DNA from: Antedon mediterranea
Lineage: Eukaryota > Echinodermata > Crinoidea > Comatulida > Antedonidae
Assembly: GCF_964355755.1 (NCBI RefSeq)
Contig: NC_092673.1
Location: 27,781,001-27,845,000, forward strand
Reading direction: 5' to 3'
DNA: 64,000 bases
Shown here in pieces: positions 24,901 to 39,900 of this stretch. The stretch's first letter is position 1. Each line of letters opens with the position of its first letter. The notes below the pieces were generated by a model. The model did no database searches. It worked only from the letters and a program-made list of their open reading frames with translations, and had not been told where the DNA came from. The position numbers were made by a program, and so were the translations under genes.

Positions 24901-27900
24901 TTATTCATTATTTGTATCTAATTACAACATGATTACAATTACAGGTTTTAATGTGTATCTAATATGCTGTTTTGCAACACTTGTTGTTGTTCCTTAATTT
25001 AGAAATGTTTTGATTACTAGAATACTAGTTCTAGTTGTGTTAACAATAACATACTAATCTCACACCCCCTGGTTTCTGATATTTTATTATAATGTAAATC
25101 AAAATGTATGTTTTTTTTGTAAAGCTCTGTCTACACTATCAAACTAGTTTGAAAAAAAAAGTTTGATGTGGCCAAATAATGGTAGTGATATGCCCAATGG
25201 TAGTGATATGACATCATCATGTCCATATATGGGTACATCACATTTGTTGTCACATAAAGTGTGATAGTGTGAACAGAGCTTTAGGACACATTCAGGATTA
25301 GTTATTTATATACCATGTATCATAATATTTATTTTGTATTGTTTTTTTAGGTGACGATATAGACCATTGTTATAGTATTCCATGCCAACACAATGGACAG
25401 TGCATTGATATCACAGGTGGTTATGAATGCAGGTGTACCACAAGATATTCAGGAGTTAATTGTGAACAAGATAATGGTGAGGTCAAATACACATACATCA
25501 TATAGTTTTTTTTCACACATTACATCTTAAGCTCTGTCTACACTATCAAACTTTATGCGACAACAAATGTGATGTGCCCATATATGGACATGATGATGTC
25601 ATATCACTACCATATTTGGGCACATCACAATTTTTTTCCAACTAGTTTGAAAGTGTAGACAGAGCTTTATAATAGGTACTTTTAATTAACAATGTTTGAC
25701 TTTCCTTTAGGTAATTTATGCGGAAGTAATGATCCCCGCTACGCTCTAAAGTGCGGAGAAGGAGTTTGTCAAGAGCGAGATCACGGAAACTACACCGTGT
25801 GCGTTTGTCCGTATGGATACTCGGGTATAGGGTGTAATGTGACTGCCAATTATTGCGCAAGTGATCCTTGCGAAAACGGAGCTAGTTGTCAGAACAACAA
25901 TGATGGTTATTATTGTAATTGTACTGAAGGTGAGTCTTGGATTCAAATATTATTCAGTATTGTGTCTAGTGACAATAAACATCTTGCAGTATCATGTCTA
26001 GTGACAATATACATTCTGCAGTATCGTGTCTTCTGACGACAAACTTGCGGTAGTAGTGTTTTAGTAGTGACATACAATTTAGAGGGTTAGGTTAAGTTGA
26101 TATTAGAATAGGAGGTAGATGCTGTGGTATGGGCCTGTTGCTGTCAGCAGACATGATACTGCAGGATGTTTATTTTTGCTAGACTTGATATCATTATCAT
26201 ACAAGACTTTGCTGCAAAGTTCCATTGTACCAGGGAGATCGGTTTGTAGTATGACTGGTATGAACAGAACTAAACAAAAAGGGGTGTTTTTTCCTAAGTA
26301 TTAATCATATGTTCAAATCTTTATTTGCATATTGTTAATTATTCGTCTAATTTGCATTTAGGTTTCACTGGAGTCACCTGCGAGACAAACATTGATGAAT
26401 GTTTATCCTATCCATGCTTGAACGGGGGAGTTTGTCGTGATGGCATCAATAACTTTACCTGTGACTGTACAAGTACCGGTTACGAAGGTCATTTCTGCTC
26501 GCTTCCGATCGACGAGTGTTCTTTTTCTCCATGTGAAAATGGTGGCACCTGTATGGATACTAATGGTGGATACATTTGCATATGCGTGAGTGGTTTCACA
26601 GGTGATGATTGTGAGGAGGATGAGGATGAGTGTAGATCCAGTCCTTGTGCAAACCATGGAACGTGTGTCGACAAGTTAGACGGATTTACCTGTGAGTGTC
26701 CAGCAGGATTTGAAGGTATAGTATATGTGATATACATATTACAAGTAGCTCTGTCTACACTATCAAACTTTATGTGACAAAAAAATGATGCAAATATGGA
26801 AATATGCAACATTATTGTTTACATCAACACTACATTTCTGTATTTAATATTAAGTTTATTTATGGTGTTTTGTTGTTGAAGGAACCTATTGTACCGTTAA
26901 CATTGATGAATGTGAAGGGATAACATGCAATGATACCTATGTTTGTCGTGACCTTATCAATGCATATGTGTGTGACTGTCCTGACGGAACATGTGAGTAT
27001 GCTTTAATTTACCTACAATATTTTAAAAAGTGTGAAATATTTATTTGATTTTGGTGAATATAAAATCTGGTTTTACGAAAGACTGTAACTGGAGTTAATA
27101 ATATTTTGTTTATTTTGTCTTTATCTTTTAGTTGAAGAAAAAGATAAGTGTGTTGATTATGATGAATGTTCTAGTAGCCCATGTCGATACAATTCAACAT
27201 GCATCAACGGTGGCAACCAATACGCATGTAATTGTACCATTGGCTATGAGGGAACAAACTGCGACCAAGATATCAATGAATGTGAATCGAACCCATGCCT
27301 TAATGGCGCAGTGTGCGAGGACATGCTAGCTATGTATGAGTGTACATGCCTACCAGGATTTGACGGTAACCATTGCGAGGTTGATATTGATGAGTGCGAA
27401 TCAAATCCGTGCCAAAATGAAGGAGTATGTGAAGATCTAATTGCTAAATATAATTGTTCTTGTACAGAGGGTAAGCTAGAGGCTTTTATGTTTTGACTTT
27501 TAATTTCATCCTCTTTAAATTGAGCGTTCCATACCCGGCACTATACTGTAATCATTTGACATATATCTTAGCCTGATTCCTTAGGCAAGATGATTTACTC
27601 TCATTGCCTCATCCTTCGGATGGGATGTAAAGCCGTTGGTCCTCTGTGTACTGAACAGTGCACGTTAAAGAACTTGGTATGCTATACAAAAAGAGTAGGG
27701 GATCCTCTTCCGGTGTGCTGATCTGGTAGTCTCTGGCTGCCGTGGGTTCGTGTAGGGCCTAATCCGAATTTCCTGTTTCCAGTTAAGCTTGAGGACCAGA
27801 TTAATACATTTAACATTTAATTATATTCCTTTTCTTGTAGGTTTTGATGGTGAATTTTGTGAGAATGACATTGACGAGTGTCTTTCCATGCCATGTGTGA

Positions 27901-30900
27901 ATGCGACACATTGTTTGGACTCTGTCAACAACTACACATGTATCTGTATGCCTGGATTTGTGGGTAAGATCTGCTGGTATAACGTGTTTCATCCTATGTC
28001 GCCTTCTATCAATACTTCAAGATCTATCATAGCTTTATTTATTTCTATCTCATCGAGAAATCACTTCCACATAATTGTCAAATTATAAACATTTTAGACT
28101 TTTAGACTAAAATTCTTTTTCAATTATATAAGGTAATATATACAATCATACTACAGTATTTTCCATTGGTAATCATGCTATAGTACTTTCAATTGGCAAT
28201 CATGCTATAGTACTTTCAATTGTCACTCATGCTATAGTACTTTCAATTGGCAATCATGCTATAGTACTTTCAATTGTCACTCGTGCTATAGTAATTTCCA
28301 TTGGTAATCATGCTATAGTACTTTTAATTGGCAATCATGCTATAGTACTTTCAATTGTCACTCGTGCTATAGTACTTTCAATTGGCAATCATGCTATAGT
28401 ACTTTTAATTGGCAATCATGCTATAGTACTTTCAATTGTCATTCGTGCTATAGTACTTTCAATTGGCAATCATGCTATAGTACTTTCCATTGATAATCAT
28501 TCTATAGCACTTTCCATCGGTTTAGGTTATTTTCATACATTCAATTTCATTATTGCTGATTTTCATGAGAATGCTGTTTTTATTCCAAATGTTTAACAAT
28601 GGTATAAGATTTAAAAAGTGTTCAATTATCAATAATTTTTTGTGTTGCAGTTGTATGCAGTTGTGGGTTGTAGTGCTGTGGCATGCTACAAGCTACTTGT
28701 TGTCAGGCAGTGTACAGCATGTACCGACTAAAGTAGAAGCATGTAAAAAAGCATGGTATCATTTTTATGAGGTTGTGGGATTTTACCGCATGATATAGGA
28801 TTGAAAATGTAGCATTGTGCTACAAAATTGTTATATTTGTTGGAGGTGATTCGGCATGACGCTACAAAATTAAAATGAGTACATATTACATCCTGATTAT
28901 GTACACTAGCAGTGCTCTGTTCAACCATCACCTAAATATGCAAATTTGCTACCTGAAATGTTACAGTGCTCTGTCAAACATCACCTAAATATGCAAATTT
29001 GCTACCTGAAATGTGTTACAGTTCTCTGTCAACCATCACCTAAGTATACAAATTTGCTACCTGAAATGTGTTACAGTTCTCTGTCAACCATGACCTAAAT
29101 ATACAAATTTGCTACCTGAAATGTGTTGCAGTTCTCTGTCAACCATCACCTAAATATGCAAATTTGTTATATTACAGGAGTACAGCAAGGGTTAATAAAC
29201 AAGAAATGAAAATTAAAGGTTGCACATTATCATTCATTGTATCTCAGTATCGTTTGATAAAAATATTAAAATCATCTTTCGATTTGACACAATTGTTTGT
29301 TTGTTTCATTCCTTTTGTCATAATCAGTTTGTTTTTTAATTTTTTTCTTTATTTTTATTCTATACACTACATGCATACATTCATAAACACCTTCATCTTT
29401 TTCATTATCAAATATGTTCAAATCAATTTATAAAAGTATAATTCAAGGTTTAACATGCCTATTTTCGAAAAATGTATTATGAGAATTAATTGTGCAATTT
29501 ACTTTACATAAAGAAAGTGTTTAATGAATGTTTGATATATTGTGAATGAAATGTTATAATTGTAATACTTTATAGTTTCAGTACTTGGACTTGGTATGGT
29601 ATTATACTGATTTATATACTTATTTATAAGTTCTTATATTATATGTAAAACAGCCTGATGACATAATGGTGGCATTGCAGCTTGTTGCTTGCTTTTTATT
29701 CCAAAGATTCCGGGTTCGAATCATGGCTATGTTGTGCATTTGTTAATGTTACTCTAAACATAGATAACTGATAAAAATGTCATAATTATTGTTGATTCAT
29801 CAAATTATTATATTTGTAGGTGCAACCTGTGCCCAGGATGTTGATGAATGTTCCTCAAACCCTTGCCAGAATAACGCTACTTGTTTAGATGAAATAAACA
29901 GTTTTAGCTGTGTGTGTACACCAGAATGGATGGGTACCACATGTACTAAGCCATACGATGCGTGTATTGATATTACACCTTGCCAAAATGGAGGGAACTG
30001 TTCGTCGAAATCACCAGCACCGGAGTACAATTGTACATGTGCTACTGGCTTTAATGGAACAAACTGTGAGAACAACATAGACGATTGCCAGAATGTTGAT
30101 TGTAAGAACGGCACGATATGTTATGATTTGATAAATAATTATGAATGTAAATGCCCGGTTGGATTCGAAGGGGTACAATGTGCGGACGACATTGATGAAT
30201 GTGCGTCAAATCCATGCATTAATGGAGTCTGTAATAATCACATTGGGTTATACAATTGTACATGTACTGCTGGGTATGACGGTACCAATTGTACTAATGA
30301 TATTGATGAATGCGCAAGTATTCCTTGTCAGAATAATGGTATTTGCATTGACGGAACAAACATGTTTGAGTGTTTCTGTAGTCATGGTATAACCGGTTCA
30401 CTATGTGAGGTTGATATTGACGAATGTAACTCTGACCCATGCTACAATGGTGCCACATGTAGCGAATCAGACCCTGGTACAGTAAACTGCACCTGCGCCC
30501 CGGGGTACGCCGGGGATCGCTGCAAGATAGACATCGACGAGTGTGAATCATCGCCGTGTGAGAACGGAGGGACTTGCGAAGACAACATCAATTCATTTAA
30601 TTGTACGTGCGTTCCTGGGTACATCGGTGTCAACTGCGAAACTGAGTATAACGAGTGCGACAGCTCACCTTGTGAAAACAATGGCGTGTGTATAGATTTA
30701 GTTAACAAGTAGGTAGCCATCTTACAACTTTCGTTTTGACAACATTTTTTAAATTATTTATATTTTTAACCGCACTTTTGACTTCCTGAGCACAGGTACT
30801 AAATAAGCACTATTTACAGTATTTTGTGTCTTCTAAGCAAGAATATTACTAAAAAAGTTATTGCTATGAATGTATTGCGGAGGTATGACCTACAGTATAG

Positions 30901-33900
30901 TGCTTTAATTTGGTTCAATTGGGGTGGGGGTGGGGTGTCAACTTATACTGAGATACTTAATTGTACATAGATTATGAGTAAAAAAGGGTGGGGTGTGTGA
31001 GTGTGCTGTTGCCTGTAGATTGGATATGCCAAACTGTAGTGCAAACGTCATGCTCAAGTGTAGGTTGTGTTCACTCCACATTTTCACTCATATTCACCCA
31101 TTTTTAGTGCATAATTAAAGTGTGCTTCACTTATTTTAAAAGGTTTTTACAGCTTAGATTTACGTGCATATCATCACAAAAAAAATGTTTTTTTTTATTT
31201 ATTTACTTTTATTTTTCTATTCCATTCGTTTGTAATTAAACAAAAAAACTATCTTAAAATATAAATTGTTTTTTCAAAATTGTTACATCTAGTTAAATAA
31301 TAATAATTAATGAATTTAGTTTAAATAATCAACATGAATTAAAAAAAAAAATCAAAATGGTTCTAGTAAAAAAACTGCTTAAAAAAACCAAAAAATTCAT
31401 AACAATTATTGAGAAACATGTTAAAATGTATACTGTAAATTTTTTTAATTATGCTTGTTTTTAACTTCAATAAATGTGCTACAGTACTACTAACACATTC
31501 AATAATAACTCTCCTATATAATAATTAATATTATGAAAACTGTAAAAACATAATAAATGCTTTATAATTGTGGCTGTATATAATTTGGCATAATGGTTAA
31601 AATTACTAATAGTTAGGTATTTGGATGAACCCTCTACACACTCTCTTACATCTCTTCTCCTTTTCTTAACCATCTTTACCTCTAGTACATTATCAGATCA
31701 ACCATCTTTTGGGTGAGTGCAATACATTTTGAGATTTGTTCTCAACAACGGTAGTTATGCACCTGAGTTGAGGGCAGTTTATCATTTCAAACCGATCATT
31801 TTGCATTGCATTTTGTATTCAACGCTTTTGTTTGTATCCGACTCCTTTGTTATACTTATTTTTAACTTTTATGTTCCATTTCATTTAGTGTTTATTTTAT
31901 CTTTTACAGACTGACTTGCATTGTTTTTTCCTAAAGCTCTGTCTACACTATCAAATTAGTTTGACAAAAAAAGTGCCCAAACATGGTAGTGATATGCCCA
32001 AATATGTGATATGACATCATCATCATGTCCATATATGTGCACATCATTTTTGTCACATAAAGTTTGATAGTGTAGACATAGCTTAAAGCTCTGTCCACAT
32101 TATCAAACTTGATGTGACAAAAAATGTGTCCATATGTGGATATGATGATGTCATATCACTACCATATTTGGGCATATTACTACCATATTTGGGCACATTA
32201 CACTCTTTTTGTCAAATTAGTTTGATAAATTAGATAGTGCTTAAGTAACCTAGTGTTGATTTGCTATATTTTTGCATGAGCCTATGGTTTTTTTTATTAT
32301 AATGCAATAAATACTGTACAGTGTATTGTCGCTGTTTATCTGAGTTGGCATGTACAGTAATCCAGCAAATATTTATGCCATACAATATTTATGAAAATAA
32401 TTTTGGAGTGTACTAGTTCATTAGTTCTTTTCATATTTTGTATGTTTTTTTTAATACCAAGTTTTATAGGCAAAAGAAGAAATGCTGAAGTAGAAATCAT
32501 TTTTTTTAGATTTACATAGGCATGCATTTGCATACATAATAACACTAACAATTGATTTCAAGTTAGTTTAACTATTAAAGGGAACCAATTTGTCAAATAT
32601 TCCTACCTGATTCCCTGTACTGTACCCCCCCCCCCCACATACTGTACAGTTAATAGGCAAATTCTGTCCCAGTGTCACATATGATCACATGTGCTAATGC
32701 TTATGGGCTATGATACAATTGTAACATGTAATATGTGACACTGTATTACAGAATTTGGCAATGATACTGTCCAAATTATAGATACAGTACCAAGTTTTGC
32801 TAAAAAATGTATGTTGTCCCCCAAAAACATGGTAAATAAAGATTGATAAATCAGATTTTGAATAGGCCATTTTGTAGTTTTAAGAAAGTTATCGCTTCTG
32901 CAGAAAGAAAAAAAATAGTAATGTTGAATTCAACCAAAATCCTTTGCTTCAACTTACAGTTTTTCAGTGTAAATACTTTTTTTCTATCCAATTTTTGTTC
33001 AAAGTGAATGACTATTATATTATGGAACATCAAACTGGCAACAACAAAAAATGTTTTCAAGGGGACAATATATCTTTAAGATTTATGTTTTTGGAGCTGA
33101 GCAAAATACACATACATTTCTGACATTTCAATCCACTGCTCCTGGTTGAAAGAAAGCCCTTTGAGCACAGAACAGTGCTTTATGATTGACAAATTACTTT
33201 TTTTCCAGATACAAATAAGTAGATTGTATTGTTTGTATTTGTGGTAATTATTTAAAAATAACCAAAAAATTCTGAAAAAAATTAATTTTGTATGGTTTTC
33301 CTTGATTTTCTTGAATTTTCCCATTACATCATAAAACTAATTTGTGTACAGTATAGAGTAGAACCATTTTAAGGGGACGCCTCCTTAACCCTTTCACTGC
33401 GTATACCCGGTAACGTCGTTGAAATACGTATACCTGGTAATACCAGGTATGGGCAAAACAATTATTTAATCGTATTTGCCTATAATATATGGCACCCTCT
33501 ATATTCTTTCGATGAACTTAAATAATTTTGCAAGTCATTAAAAAAATTTCCCAGCAAAAAAAACGGCCCTCTATAGTTGTATTATCGTCTTGAAAATAAT
33601 GCGCCCTCTATAGTTAATTATATATATATTGTATAATAGTATTTCTATCTTGGAAAGTTGTTTCGAGTAGCGTAATGGCGGCCATTTTGAAAGTAACACA
33701 AATTTACCAGCCCCAATAGGGCAACATTGTGTTTATCACAACACACAAAAAAAAAAATTCTGAAAGAATAGTTAGTTTTTGTACTATAGTGAATTATTGG
33801 AAACTGTCATTATTTTCTCGATTTTGCCCCAAAACTTTGATTTGAGCATAATTTTTATAAAACAATAAAAAAAAAATTTAATTTTTTTTAAATATTTTTA

Positions 33901-36900
33901 TTTGTTATACGTACCTTCATCAATATCCAGTTGGAAAAACGTATTCCATAAGAATTTCTTATAGAAAATATAGTTTTTATCATTGAATAGATAAAAAACT
34001 CGAAATCCAAAATACCTGTAATGACGTCACATGACGTCATCAATATGCAAATTACTTCTTTTTTTATACCTAACTGTAAACTAACCCTTTGCCCATCACA
34101 CACCACAAAAATAATTACATAATTATCTCAATTAGTATTTTTTTGCAATTTATTAAAATATCATGTTTTTCTTAAATATATATTACTCACAGAGGTGGGA
34201 ATAATGCGCCGCAGTGAAAGGGTTAATAGGAGTGGCCTAGTTTTAAAACATTTGTCCCTTTTTTGTTTTATTGGAAAGTGTCCCTTAGTGTGTCTCAGTG
34301 GATGGGTTTTATTTATGATTTATGTTAAATATTGAGATGATTTATGGATTGCTAAATTGTTTCTTGTTTACAGGTTTGAGTGTGACTGCGACAATACTGG
34401 ATTCACAGGTACGACATGTAATATCAACATCAATGAATGCGAGTCATCACCATGCCAACATGAATCAACATGCCTCGATCTTATTAATCGATACAACTGT
34501 TCGTGTCATCCTGGTTATGAAGGTCCGGATTGCGAGGTAGACATTCTTGAATGTGCATCTTCTCCGTGTCAAAACGCAGGCACTTGTTACGAGAGGTCAG
34601 ATGAGACTTTGTACGGTGAGGGTAAACAATTTAATGGAAGCTTTAGCTACGATAATGCAGCGGGGTTTTCGTGTATGTGCGTACCTGGCTTTGTTGATGA
34701 TTTATGCTCAACCAACTTTGATGAGTGCGGATCATCACCATGTCAAAACAGCGCCACTTGTGTTGATTTAGTAAATGAGTTTCAGTGCGATTGTTCTCCC
34801 GGTTACAAGGGTCTTCTCTGTGAGGTGGAAATCGATGAATGCGAGTCGTCACCTTGTGCAGTTGGCAGTACATGTGTGGATCGTGTTGCAGCTTATCAAT
34901 GTCTATGTGTTGATGGTTACGGAGGTATAAACTGCAATATCGCATTGACTGGTTGCGTTGGTCATTCGCAATGTTTAAATGATGCTGTTTGCGTCCCTTA
35001 CTACGACACAACATCTTCAACGCACAACTTTACCTGTACTTGCATAGACGGTTACATTGGCGAGTTTTGTCAGACCTACACAGCTGCTTCTTTTGAGGAT
35101 GGATCGTATCTTGTTGATTCCTCTGTAAATGGAGAAAACTCTCTTAACTACACTCTCCAGTTTGCAACAACACTACATAGTGGTCTGCTCTTGTACACTG
35201 AAAGCCAAGGAGATGGTTACCTTCTTGTAGAACTCTTTGAGGGTCAGATCTTTGTCAAGTATGCCGGAGATAATGAAAACCCTCTTGAGATAAACAACAT
35301 CAACTCTGGTTTAAATGATGGTAATTTTCATACAGTTGATCTGTCAGTCAATAGCACAATTGATGTGACCGTTGCCAGTACACCCGTCTCTAAATCTGTT
35401 GTCATCCCAAATGGTTATAATCGTCTGGTGTTTGGAACTCTCTACATTGGCGGTGTGGACACATCAATGGAAGCAACTGTCGCAGAGAGATCTCAATCAG
35501 ATACTACATATATTGGATGCATGCAGGATATTGCCAATAATGATGCTGGGCTGGTATTACCACCAGGAGTCGCCGCTAGAAGAAGGAGAAGACAGGCAAC
35601 CTCCACTGGTCAGGCTGGATGTGATCGTGTTGAGCAGTGCAAAGCTGACACTTGTAGTGGTCAAGGACGGTGCATAGATTTGTGGTGGACATTTAGCTGC
35701 GATTGTGATCCCACCTGGACTGGACCAACCTGCAATAACTGTAAGTATCCACTGTAAAGCCTTGTCTACACTATCAAACTTTATGTGACAAAAATATGTG
35801 GTGTGTCCATATCACTACCATAGTGTAGACAGTGCTTTAGAGATAATTTCAAGAATATCTTTATTGTTTTGAATGTGTACTATATGTGTCTGATTTATGG
35901 GAAACATATTGTAGTGAAAGTAAAGTTAAGTTTTGTTTACCTGTGTAAGGTTTAAATCAACTAAAATCAAGCAGTGTATAGGCTTAAATATTGTGATCAA
36001 CAACGTTTACAGAATCACCCTCAAGTATGGGGTGCCAAACATGTCACAACATTGTCTGTTACTACACATATTACTGTAGGAAATATTCCTCCAGTTTTCA
36101 TAATAATCTGTAAAACATTATTTTTAAAATATTGTTGAAATTCTTTGTTTGATTTCAGCATTGATACCTGCAACCTTTAGCAACGAACAAACTACTAGCT
36201 ATGCTGTGTTCACTCAAACAGCCAACATCACAGATTTCACTTCTCTTGAACTCAGCTTCAAAACCAGAAAATCAAGCGGGCTCCTTTTCTATTCCGAGCT
36301 TGGTTCCGCTTACATCGCTGTTGAACTCGTAGATGGGAAAGTGACGGTCGCGTCAAGTTTCTCAAGCCCAATTCAGAGTGTGGACATGTACAATGATGCT
36401 ATCTACCACTACCTCAACATCTTTAAGGACACTACATCGCTTTCTCTTTTAATTGATTCTGATGTTCATATAAACGCATCTGCAGCGGATGAACCATTAT
36501 TGTTTTCAACACACTACGTCGGTGGCTTTACCCCTTCTCTGCCTCAAGGTGTGATCGGTGACTTTTTCAAAGGCTGCATTGTAGATGTTCGTTACAATGA
36601 AATTCACTTTGAGTTTTTTCCAGTCAACATTCCAGATTTCACACTAAATTCGTTGAGCATGTCAGCTAGTTCATCACAAGTTCTTGAAGGCTGTGTATCA
36701 GATGATACCTGTATATCAGTTCCATGTACAAACAATGGAACTTGTAGCATAACGTTTAATGATTATGAGTGTATGTGTCCTAGGAATTTCAAAGGCAAGA
36801 ACTGCAGTGAAGAAACGGCATGCTCCATAAGTGGATGTCCTGCGGACACAACTTGTAATGACTTGGATGATGGTGGCATAGAATGTAAGTATATATTCAG

Positions 36901-39900
36901 TAGAACCCATCTGAATAGGGCTATGTAAAACATATATCACCCCTTGTTTTTTTTCAAATGAATGTCTATAGTACCCCTGGAAAGGGGTTGGCCATACAGT
37001 AGTGTTAAAACATATATTTCCCCATATGTTTTACAACTTATAATGACAAAATGTAAATATATACAGTAGGATCCCTATTCAAGACCCAGAAAAGTGTCCT
37101 CTTAATATGGATGTCTAGGATGGATGTCTACTGCCTGTATAGAGGTTGGCCATAGTATTTAAAAAAATACTTCCCCTTGTTTGTTTCACCGGAAAGTAGT
37201 GTCCCTTGGTGTTCTGTGAATATGGGTTGGCCATACAGTGTTAAAACATATATTTCTCCTGTTAATTTCACAGGAAGGTGTCCCCTTAATAGAGGTTTCA
37301 TGTAAATAGGAATGTTGTTTTAATAGGGATGTTAAAAGGGTTCAATTTACTACCAGCTTTGGTAGGTATGGTGACTACAAGAAAAATGTGATTTTTTTAA
37401 ACAGAATAATGATGATTTTTGTTTATTTTGTAGGTGTTGCCGTTAGAACCTTTGAAATATATAGCAGCATACAGTATGTGAACAATGTTACAAATACAGA
37501 TCTAACCACCATGTCGCTACAGTTACGTATACGCAATCAATACGCACTCCTTCTACACTCTAACAATGGCGATGACTATTTCACTTTTAAAATTTCTGAC
37601 GGAAAGGCTGTTCTTGATTTCTCAATTTCCGGCAGTAGTGGAACTATAGAAACAAGCAGACAGGTGAATGATGGTTATTGGCATGATGTGCAAGTGGTTT
37701 TATCAAGCGGCCAGCTGAAAATAGTTATTGATAACGATGATGATGTGGTTGGAAATGTCGCTTTAACGTCGTTTAACGCTGTTATTACAGATTCAGGCAG
37801 CTCACCTTTGTATCTCGGTGATGTCAACTTCACCAATACACAGTTCTTTGACAACAATCTTGGATTCGACGGTTGCCTAGAAGCTGTTCGTATTGGCGGC
37901 CTCCTCTTACCTTACCTTGAAAAATACCAATATGACAGTGCAAGCCTTGACCAGTTTACAGTTTATTCAATGAAAGACGTCATTGCAGGTTGTCAAGGAG
38001 ATTTGGTTTGTGATTCAAACCCTTGTCAAAATGGTGCTACATGCCAAGATATTTGGAATGCGTACACTTGTAATTGCGCCGCGGGTTTTGACGGTAATGA
38101 GTGTGCTAACAACATTGACGATTGTCTCTCTAGTCCATGTGTTAATGGTTCGTGCGTGGATGAAGTTAATATGTACAGATGTCAGTGTTCTGGTGGATTT
38201 GAAGGTGTCAATTGTGCCATTGATATCAATGAGTGTGATTCTAACCCTTGTTCTGCTAATTCTATCCTGTGTGTGGATATGGTGGATGACTTCTTGTGTA
38301 CGTGTGCCACAAATTATACTGGAAAGACCTGCAGTGATTTGATCTTGGTAAGTTTTTTAAAACAAATCATGGTGAGTGACACCAGTGGTACACATCATAA
38401 TTGTTTCATTTTACTTGCTACTACTACTTTACTTGGTACTTGCGGTTTTGAGTGAGTGGCCGAGCAGTTCACGGTCATTATGTAGCCATAACATCGGCAA
38501 GGGTTCGAGGCTCACTCTCTCCATGGTTCTGGAGGTAAAACAAGTCATCTCGGATAAGGACTATAAACCGTATGTCCAGTGTACACATCTGGCTCATGTG
38601 CACTTAAAAAAACCTAGTACATCTTTCAAGACAAGTAGGGGGTTAGGTTACCCTGGTGTACTAATACATCACAGCCACTGATCATGATCATAATCTGGGA
38701 GACCAGTCTTTAAGAGATTACCCAGTATAAATAAATGACAAATTCAAATTCTGTTGAATAGTCTCGTCTTTGTAATAAATTTTTAATTTTTTTTTTCTTC
38801 TTTAGGATTTGGTAACATGCGCTGACCAGCCTTGTATGAACGGAGGAACGTGTGGAAATGTAACCAGCCCACAGCCAAATATGGTAATGTTTCATGTAAC
38901 ACATGTTTAAATTCATATCATCTGATTCGTTAATATATATATACAGTTAAAAAGGAAATGTAAAGTTGTACAGACAAAAGAAAAAATAGAGGTCATGTTG
39001 CTCCTAGTACTTGTTATACTGGGTAACATGTCTTCCCGAATAAGGATTATATACAGATATATACACAGTTTGCCTCTATGCACTTTAAAGAACCCAGTTC
39101 ATCATTCGTGTTCATTATGTGGTGTTTTATTTTTTTATTTCTTTATTCTGACATAAAATCATAGGATAAAAAACCCAATAAAGTACCGAGACAGCAAACT
39201 TATTTCCATTGTGGTCCTAAACAAATATTACAGAATAAATAAGAACTGGTTCATAAAATAGTCCCTGTATCAGGTGGATTACTACAGTAGGACAGTAATT
39301 AATTTACTATTTGTATTCCTTGGCCACAGAGCATAAAGATTAAAATATATAAATAATACTGTTTTTATTCAAACTTTCTGCAGCCTGTTATTGAATGTGT
39401 CTGTGCACCTGGCTATGAGGGTGACCAGTGCTCGAATGAAATTGACTATTGCGTTGGCAATCCGTGTGTCAACGGACAATGCAATTCAAGCATAGTTCTA
39501 CTGATCTACACATGTTCTTGCTTCACTGGATATGAGGGTGTAAACTGCGACGTTAACATCGATGAATGTGCTAGCGGACCTTGCCGGAATTCTGGGACGT
39601 GTGTTGATTTAGTGAACGGTTACGCTTGTACATGTGTTCCAGGTTCGTAATCTTTTTGAAAAGGTTGTTTTTTGGTAATAACTGACTTTGATTAAATATG
39701 CTGATTTGGCTGCTTGCAAACCGCACGCAAACTGTTGTTGTACAGGCGTGTAGGGTAGTGCATGATCGTAACTGCCAAGACACTTTTTATTCTACATATC
39801 GTTAAATCTGCAATTAATACATTTTGTATTCTACTTTTTTTAATGACAATCCTTGTGAAATATTGACTTGTAGGCTATACAGGGCTTAAATGTGAACAAG

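Noticed and set aside
28137-28520. Regular short repeats that might suggest a CRISPR array
   Set aside because: The units are contiguous without unique spacers, and the locus is a eukaryotic intron. It is a minisatellite.
29068-29433. 121-codon plus-strand frame
   Set aside because: It starts within the 55-bp minisatellite and continues into low-complexity T-rich DNA; no homology.
29655-29745. tRNA gene suggested by a strong B box
   Set aside because: No convincing acceptor stem or anticodon arm could be folded; better read as a SINE head. The same applies to tRNA-like stretches near 10320, 13200 and 45430.
29800-30720. Several long minus-strand frames opposite Crumbs exon 9
   Set aside because: Antisense shadows of the Cys-rich EGF repeats, whose biased codons suppress stops on the other strand.
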